A stretch of DNA of 64,000 nt, taken from positions 124,001 to 188,000 of the forward strand of contig JAKSZP010009242.1 in NCBI GenBank assembly GCA_022478985.1. The letters are read 5' to 3'. The position numbers and the translations under genes are program-made. This document shows, in pieces, positions 57,783 to 64,000 of this stretch. Position 1 is the stretch's first letter. Each line of letters begins with the position of its first letter. This DNA comes from Massospora cicadina. Lineage: Eukaryota > Entomophthoromycota > Entomophthoromycetes > Entomophthorales > Entomophthoraceae. The notes beneath the pieces are model-generated. The model ran no database searches, was not told where the DNA came from, and saw nothing but the letters and a program-made list of their open reading frames with translations.

Positions 57783-58873
57783 TTATTAAGCTGGCTTTAT
57801 CACTCAGAATGCTGATTGATAGAGTTGAGGAAGTTGGTATAAGTTGTTTGTTGTTCACAGGGCTCATCACTGATCAATTTAGTGAGTCTCAATCTTTGGT
57901 ACTTTTTAGCTTTAAAAATGTTTACAAAAGCTTTGAGCTGTATCAGAACTCGGAAAATGTGTTAAATGTTTGTTACTAAGATCACCAGAGCTCTTCTCAG
58001 CCTCTGCTGATAAAATCAGGCTTAGTCTAAAATTCTTAAGTTATTCTTTTTATCTAGAATCTATCAGCGCCAAATTAAACAATGACAAAAAGCAGATTCT
58101 GTAAAAAAAGTTTATTATCAAAATGAAATGAAGTCACATATATTATAGGGAAAAACAGAGAGTGTAAAGTAGGATTTAGATAATAAATTCTCAGTCTCTT
58201 TATAAATGCTATTATTTTTTGAACTTAAATCTAAGGATTGACAGTGTTCAAATCTCTACTTCTAGTAGTTCACTTAGGTTTTCTCCACGTTTTATACTGT
58301 GGAGCTTGTGGTGTTTTATAATTATAAGCTTGCTGTTTAGATCAAAATTAGCTCATGTGGCTCTTGTGGTTGACCTTGTGGCTTGTTCCGTGCCACCAAT
58401 TGCTAGATTTCGATTATAATATCACCCAATTTTTAACTCTCTCACTAAACAGAGTCAATTGAATGGGGAAACTCTATTTAAACAAAGTAAATGCTATTGT
58501 CTATCATTAGCAGGGGAAGTAAAAGCTTTAAAAGGAGCTCATCTGAGGGCAAAAATTGCAACTTTTGCGCGCACTCTTTCTGGATCAATTTATACTAGGG
58601 CGTCCTCTGACGTAATTGTTACCAGTTATGGAATTATTGTTGGTCATGAGATTATAAAAAGTCCTCCATTGTTAGGAATTATAGATTTTGATGCCTATAA
58701 AAGAGGACTCCATTTTTAATATTACTGTGACCACCGGCCATGTTAGGAGGGATTAGTTCTATGTCTTGGCTAAGTATAGTAATAGTACCAATAATAGTAT
58801 TAATAAAGTAGAGTTTTTGAAAGTTCCCTTCATGGGGTGAGGAATTATTTTTTTATTTGGGCTTTACTCAACA
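57783..58873 (-). repeat. Presumed 5' LTR of G7
   Basis: Placed between the PBS and a possible LTR start (TGTTGAGTAAAG in the coding sense) at 58873. Its partner is not in the window, so the right edge is a guess. Plus-strand frames at 58219-58419 and 58459-58719 lie inside; no family recognised, treated as chance. Confidence 0.35.
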
Positions 58874-59092
58874 ATAACAAGAGAAAATAGTGGTTGTACC
58901 ACAAATAGTTGCCAAATTGAGGACCCCATTGAGCGTAAAAGTTCTTAGTCATCACTTTCCAGAAAACCATCCCATCACAAAGAGCCATCTCAACATAATA
59001 GACTTTTCTTTTCACTTTGAATCACTTATTGAAAATCAAGCTAGCCTAACTACTTATCTCCTTTTTAATAGCCTTTTGAGCACAATAGAATA

Positions 59093-60786
59093 ATGGCAGC
59101 AAGACCCATCAAGGATCCCGCTGACCCAGTTAAAGCCAGAACCCATCCCAAACTCTACAGAAACCCCATATTGCCAGCATGTGCGTCTACAAGGACCACT
59201 TACTCCCAGATAGTATACACGAAGAAAGATGCCCCCCACAATACACTGAAAACAATGTGTTCATTGAAGACCATATTGCCAAGCCACCCACCTTAGCTGA
59301 TCCTGTTTTAACTAAGGAGAAAAGGATGGATACCATCAATTAGATGTTAAATACACTCACTCAGTGCTGTTGGCAGAATTCACTGTCAACTAAAAAACCA
59401 CTCAAAGTACAGGGATGGTTCATCTATCCAACAACTCAATAAATACTGACTTTTAAGGGCCAGCTGTATTAGATGTTAACGCCAGGTCTTTGATAATTCC
59501 AACTAACCAAAGAATATTTTTATATCACCAAAGCCAACTAAAGAACAAAATCAATTGGCGGGACTCTCTTAAGAGTCCATCCCTAACAATTGAATGACCA
59601 CCATGACCTTTAATTGTTTTGATGGTTTCTGAGATTACAAATTTGATGGCGCCAATCAGTCTAAAAGAAATTCTACCAACTAATCCGCCACAGCCAAAGG
59701 ACCCATGGTAGAAACTCAGAATATGTTAAACAGTAAACCTAATAATCTGGCAAAATGGACTATGTCACCAGCCCACGCGGAGATGGGGTCTGACATGACA
59801 AGGAATCAACCCTGAGAGATCCTGGAAACTCCACCTACAGAACCAATCCATGTTGAGCCCACGGTGTCAGCTCAAACTAAAAACAAATGTTTTAAGAACG
59901 CCACTGGGTCCTGGCTGAAATGGATGACACCCAACTAGCCACTATTGACCCTTGCAAAGCCAAATTTGTGCCAGAAATCATAAGGCTGTGAACAAAACAT
60001 GAGCACAAAGAGCCCTTCCTCGCTCCCCTCTAGCCAATGCAATCTGCATCTATTATGGCCATACCCCTATACAACACTACTCCAAAAACTATTTTAGAAA
60101 CTTTGATGTGATTGATAGGGCCTTCCCAGTCAACACCACCATTCACAAAGTGGTGGAAAGACATTAATTAGATATGATAACAAACTCAATGGATGCAGGC
60201 AGCTCTTCATCCACCAACATTAAAAACGCGTGGCTCCCAGCGCATTTAAAAGCAGGTCAAATTTTGAGAATATCCCCTGGGTAACTTCTCAAACCTGCCA
60301 ACCACGGTTGTCCCAAAATACCTGAAAATTTCCCTCCATAAAAAACTAATGGAATTTGGATCAGCCCTATCAGTGGACTTCATCGTGCCATCATACTATG
60401 GCTTGACCCAATGGGCTTGTGTTGCCAGACCATCATGTATTATTAACCCATGGTAGCCTGAAACATAGAGGTCATACCGCAAGTTGCTGTTATTGGATCT
60501 TTCCCTGAGATTTTCTTTGTGAATCCCAATAAGCATGACCCCTCTGTTCATGGTGCAACGCCTTGAGTCACCTCTACAATAGTTGCATCTCCTGCAAATA
60601 AACCTTATCAATCACCAGACAGCCACTGTGGGCTGGAAGAGATCTCATATAATGGCAGCAGCAATCTCTCACCCAGCCTATTGAGTTCTAAAGAGAATAT
60701 GTCTAAAACTACCCTCCTTAGGGCAGTTAAGAAAGTGCAACTGACCATGCAGCAATACCCCCTCAGTGCAGTTGCCCCCTCCCAGT
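59093..60786 (+). pseudogene. L4: ORF1 relic of a different LINE
   Basis: Plus strand. The open start at 59093 reads MAARPIKDPADPVKARTHP; many stops follow. About 60310-60415 reads VPKYLKISLHKKLMEFGSAL and FIVPSYYGLTQWACVARPS, an RRM-like pattern placed as in ORF1 of L1 and L3 (L...YG.I). At 60545-60586 the frame gives CSWCNALSHLYNSC, a complete C-x2-C-x4-H-x4-C zinc knuckle. The sequence is too different from L1/L3 to be the same family. It stops at the G8 LTR near 60790, so ORF2 is not seen. 58874-59092 may be its 5' UTR. Confidence 0.6.
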
Positions 60787-60789
60787 AGG

Positions 60790-61489
60790 GACTCTATTAA
60801 GTTTCCTGGCATATAGCGTTTATAAACATGTATGGTCAGTGAAACGTTGGACAGGATCTAGGTACCACTGATGCAAAGGGAAGGCAATATGAAAACAGCC
60901 ATCCTTCATATATCATGATATTAAATAAAATAAAACGTCTAATGAGTCTTTTAATTATAGGTAGAGTCGCACTACCACCCAGTTCCAGAAACTCTTGCTA
61001 ATCTCCTTCTAGACCAACGGAGTCACACTGCTGGTTAATCTTCTCAAATATATCTCTTCTCTTAATCCTTGATAGAGTCCCACTACCATTACTCTTCTCT
61101 AGATTTTTATATATGCCAGCAGAGTCGCGCTGCCATTTTAACCTTCTCATCTGTTTCTCTATTTTTCTTGATTTTTCCATTAATGCTTTTATACTAATTG
61201 CTACAACTACTTGTCTGTCACCGCCAGGATTCCCATGAAGTGTAATTTTGGCTGTGCAGCATAGTCTGTAAAGCATATTGTAAATAACTTTTCTTAATAT
61301 CTGATTTTTTAGTGGATTCGTTGGAATTATATTTGTATTTTTATTCTCCGCCATATTTAGTAGCAAAAGCAAATAGACGACATGTTTTAAATCTAATCAA
61401 ATATACTAAAATTTGATAGTTTCAAATTTGGCAACTGGCCAAATTAGTAATAGATTAATCCTATTGCTCAGTCTTGTCTCTTTTCAACA
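60790..61489 (-). repeat. 3' LTR of G8
   Basis: About 700 bp, starting TGTTGAAAAGAG in the coding sense (ends TTTTCAACA at 61489). A 124-residue minus frame (60998-61372) lies inside it with KIEKQMRRLKWQRDSAGIYK; no family recognised. Confidence 0.65.
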
Positions 61490-62240
61490 TTCCCCCTTGA
61501 CTTAGTAATAGTATGTTGATGGCACCGCCTTATCCTCTGGCAGGAAGCAGCTTCCTTCTCGTTGTCCTCTGAATTTGTCCCCCCATTAATCATTTATTCC
61601 TTTGTTATCTCTTGGTAGTCAGCAATTGTATTTGTGGGGCCATCTCCTGATTGATCATGAGCGTGACCTCTTGATTGTCTTTCTATAGTTTTGCCTTTTT
61701 GTCATCCCATCCCATGGGCTTCTAGTTCTTGTTCATCCATCAAACCATCCATGGAAGCCTCTCCCTCTACCAAGGGAAGATCATCTCTCACGTGTTGTTA
61801 TCACTGCCCTCTCCCAAGATTGAATCCATCCCTGTTCAAGAAGTTGTGGTGCCTAGCGCAACCACGTTTTCAAGATAAGAATGTAAAAGTTAGTATTGGA
61901 GGAATTTTATTGGTGGTCATTATGGGAGGAAGCTAGTGAATGTTGATGGTGACAAAAAAGTTGTGATGCAGAATGTGAGTCTATTATAATCTTTTGGCTA
62001 AAAAGTGCTTTTGTTATTTATTGATATTGTTATTATTGTTATATTTATTAGTTCAAAAATTTACTTTTTCGCCTTTTTCTTTCTTTTTTTCGTTTCTTTT
62101 TTTCTTTTTTCTTTCTTTCTTATAATGACTTAACTGTCTATAATATGTATGTCTTAAGAGTTTTATCCAAAGATGTTTGATGCCATTCCTTAACTGCAGA
62201 TATTTCTTAGCGATGATATTGATGTGTATTGCGACATTGA
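61490..62240 (-). pseudogene. G8 internal region, 3' part
   Basis: Minus strand, read from about 61850 to 61495: an acidic stretch (RDDLPLVEGEASMDGLMDEQ), then ADYQEITKE and ending TITKSRGN next to the LTR. It looks like the C-terminal end of a polyprotein but carries no catalytic motif. A pyrimidine-rich low-complexity run lies at 62064-62122. Confidence 0.35.
62064..62122. repeat. T-rich low-complexity tract (CTTT/TTTC)
   Basis: A near-pure pyrimidine run of about 59 bp inside G8. In the coding sense of G8 it is purine-rich and could act as an internal polypurine tract, but it may be simple slippage. Confidence 0.7.
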
Positions 62241-62245
62241 CTCCC

Positions 62246-62875
62246 TTAAGAGATAATAAAACAGTAAATGTCGGAGTTCATCCAAGGAGTTATGCTCAAG
62301 TAGATACACATAAGGTTTATCAAATTCTCACCAGGCTTTCTTTGCTGCTTCTTTGCTTGAGAGTGGATCAGTAAGTGTACATCCTTGGTAGTCCGTTGGT
62401 ATAATAGTTCGTCAGAGGAAACTCTGGGTTTATTATGGTAAAGTTCACTGTGTCCAGGTGCTAAATTATGTTTTATTTGACAGAGGTAGAGTGTTCCTTC
62501 TTTACTTCGCCCGATATTCTCAGAATTGGAGATTCTTTTACCGTGAATACCATTAACAGTGCAGTGGGAGGCAAAGTAGCCCCATTGTCTGCAATGATGA
62601 CAGGGCAGGAAGGGGATTTCACATCTTTGTGTGTTGTTCATCATTCCTCCCCAAGGATTGAGAGGGTTAGAGTGCATATAGTATGATGCTTAGGGAAGGA
62701 AGGCTTGTTTTGATGGCTCAACAGTGGTGGCATGTGGTTTTTTAAGTTCAGAGGTGTGAATGTAGCGGCCAGTTGTTGTTGATAGTTGACAATTTTTGAG
62801 AAAGGGTGCATCCCTTTGCAAACCCCAGGCCATCACATTATAGAGCTCATGGTGTGGTTTCACCGCCAAAGGCAT
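62246..62875 (-). pseudogene. G8 gag-like frame with zinc knuckle
   Basis: The minus frame 62246-62677 is open for 143 residues and contains CHHCRQWGYFASHC, a C-x2-C-x4-[Y]-x4-C knuckle. Tyr stands where His is usual, as in G6 (CHQCGKYGY), so this may be a real variant of the lineage and not decay. A Ser/Lys-rich tail follows. Upstream (62690-62875) a second open piece reads MPLAVKPHHELYNVMAWGLQ. From 62880 to 63900 I see only short pieces. No pol follows. Confidence 0.5.
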
Positions 62876-63072
62876 TGCAATATTAATTCCAGCCTCAGAT
62901 AATATGTCTGCCCCTACCTAAGAATGGGCTGCCAAAATGAATAGGTAGGCTCAGTTAGTTTTGTTCCTTTAGAACTCAATTGTCAAGAAGTCAGTCTTCA
63001 GTTGGATTATTTTCTCTATGCCCCCAAGTGGTCTTAGCATTGCGTCCTTGACTTCTTTATATTTGATGGAAT

Positions 63073-63108
63073 TGTCCTTTAAGTAGGAAATGTCCTTTAA
63101 GTAGCAAA
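63073..63108. repeat. 18-bp tandem duplication
   Basis: TGTCCTTTAAGTAGGAAA is followed directly by TGTCCTTTAAGTAGCAAA, with one mismatch. A simple local duplication in the G8 internal region. Confidence 0.85.
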
Positions 63109-63907
63109 TGCCTGTTGGTGCTCTTAATGTTAAAAGTGGATATCAATAGATTTGCATCTTGGCGGTCCAAAGCTCCTTCCATGGAAAATTCAAAACGCTT
63201 GAAGATCCATGCATGTTTCCATCTAGATTGAATGGAAATAGCTTATTATGGAGAAAACTATTATGCCACTCAAAGCTGCATGATCTAGGGGCAAACTGCG
63301 GTTCCTCCTTCCCAAAAAAGTTGCACCATTATGAGGAGTGTATATGGGTTAGGGAGCAAAACTTGATTCTGCTGTGGTTTTTTGTGGGTTAGAGGTTCTA
63401 CATCCAGCAATTACTTGAAGAATTCCTCTTGGCGAGGCATAGTTTTTATCCCAGGAGAATTATCATTTATTGGATTCTTGTCATGTTCTTCTTGGTTTAT
63501 GAGAGTTCTTTTGCAATTTTTTTAATTCCACTCTTGCTGCGGTGGTACCATATTTCTTTACAAGCTCCTTTTTGTTTCTTTATCTCACAATAGAAGTATT
63601 GGCAATACTTCTCAGCGTCCAATTCACACTCAATGCAGTGTTATTTTTAAATTTGTAATTTAGGATGTCCTTGAATCAGAGCCTTGTCACTCAATGTTAC
63701 AAAGTTGGCCATATATGTCTCCAGGTAGATCCTCCAGGAATTTATTCTTGCGGAGTTTCTCATTGTGATTCAGCATAATACATTTAAATGGTTTTTAAAT
63801 TTTAATTTATTGTATCTATTTTGGTAAGCTGGAGTGGATTACTGTTTGAACTATAAGGATTTGATATTAATTGGCTAATAAAAGGTCTTGTATAGTTAAA
63901 TCATTGG

Positions 63908-63927
63908 CCCCTGTAAATGCGCAGCTA
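63908..63927 (-). promoter_or_regulatory. Primer-binding site of G8
   Basis: In the coding sense TAGCTGCGCATTTACAGGGG, against TAGTGCTCAATACAGGGG in G7; the CAGGGG end is shared. It directly precedes the right LTR copy. Confidence 0.5.
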
Positions 63928-64000
63928 TCTTATCTCCAGTGGATAGCATTTATAAATGTTTATGATCTGGCGGAACTTGCACAGGATTTAGATACCACTG
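63928..64000 (-). repeat. 5' LTR of G8 (partial, runs off window)
   Basis: Matches the left end of the 60790-61489 LTR, including ATAGCATTTATAAAT and ACAGGATTTAGATACCACTG. Confidence 0.7.

Larger units (their letters stand above)
49188..58873 (-). mobile_element. G7: Ty3/Gypsy element, outermost layer (5' half)
   Basis: Minus strand. The PBS at 57764-57781 and a presumed 5' LTR to its right mark the 5' end. The gag-PR section is 55505-57760, and RT runs leftward to 49188, where G2 begins in the RT-RH connection. The missing RH, IN and 3' LTR should lie beyond the left edge of the window if G2 simply inserted there. L3 interrupts the RT lead-in. AT-rich and strongly decayed. Confidence 0.65.
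60790..64000 (-). mobile_element. G8: LTR element with Gag-like zinc knuckle but no visible pol
   Basis: LTR sequence at 60790-61489 is partly repeated at 63928-64000: ATAGC[GA]TTTATAAA, ACAGGAT[CT]TAG[GA]TACCACTG. The right copy runs off the window. A polypurine tract in the coding sense (AAGTCAAGGGGGA) adjoins the left LTR at 61490. A PBS like that of G4 and G7 lies at 63908-63927. The internal region is only 2.4 kb, with a zinc-knuckle frame and no RT, RH or IN motif. It is therefore either internally deleted or non-autonomous. Confidence 0.7.

Noticed and set aside
58459..58719. 86-residue plus frame with a protein-like look inside the presumed G7 LTR
   Set aside because: No homologue in the window, no motif, and opposite to the element; cannot be supported as a gene.
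1..64000. CRISPR arrays, bacterial operons, tRNA or rRNA genes
   Set aside because: No regularly spaced repeats, no operon-like long frames, and no cloverleaf or conserved rRNA blocks were seen; tRNA-like strings at PBS sites are only 18-20 nt.

Overview
The window is eukaryotic nuclear DNA made almost entirely of decayed retrotransposons; no convincing host gene, tRNA or rRNA was seen in 64 kb. Eight Ty3/Gypsy-type or LTR-type elements (named G1-G8 here) and four non-LTR (LINE) copies (L1-L4) are supported by LTR pairs, primer-binding sites (PBS), target-site duplications (TSD) and relics of Gag, protease (PR), reverse transcriptase (RT), RNase H (RH) and integrase (IN). All coding regions carry stops or frameshifts. 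The host is a TE-rich eukaryote, perhaps a fungus (APE-type LINEs with a C-terminal zinc finger, compact Gypsy elements). That placement is an inference with low confidence.

Most of the window is one nested structure. The oldest layer is G7 (minus, 49188-58873; its pol would continue left of the window). G2 (plus, right end 49187) is inserted in the G7 pol. Inside G2 lie: G1 (plus, up to about 6690) in the 5' LTR; G3 (minus, 9379-30123, TSD CCCCC) in the gag-pol region; G5 (31443-35796) in the RT; L2 (36426-37555) further along the RT; and G6 (plus, 39113-47579) between RH and IN. G4 (minus, 16413-28297, TSD AGTAT) sits in the 5' LTR of G3. L1 (minus, 17831-23158) sits in the IN of G4. L3 (plus, 50276-55495) is inserted in G7. 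To the right of G7 are an ORF1 relic of a different LINE (L4) and G8 (minus, from about 60790), which has LTRs and a Gag-like zinc knuckle but no visible pol.

The most unusual feature is a set of three micro-insertions. Each has the core GACCATCTAGTACT followed by 6-8 A and is flanked by a 15-16 bp target duplication; two of the duplications are perfect. They look like extremely short LINE-mobilised retroposons and are among the youngest events here. Other oddities are collagen-like Gly-X-Y runs in the Gag of G1 and G4, a small single-pass membrane ORF inside both LTRs of G6, an ORF-bearing segment of about 0.9 kb present in only one LTR of G3, and a shared A-rich spacer plus accessory frame between pol and 3' LTR in G3 and G6.

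The inner LINEs L1 and L3 look clearly more GC-rich than the AT-rich older layers, which fits age-dependent decay toward A/T. All homology statements were made by eye from translations and local alignments. Coordinates of LTR and TSD edges are usually good to a few bases; domain edges are approximate.
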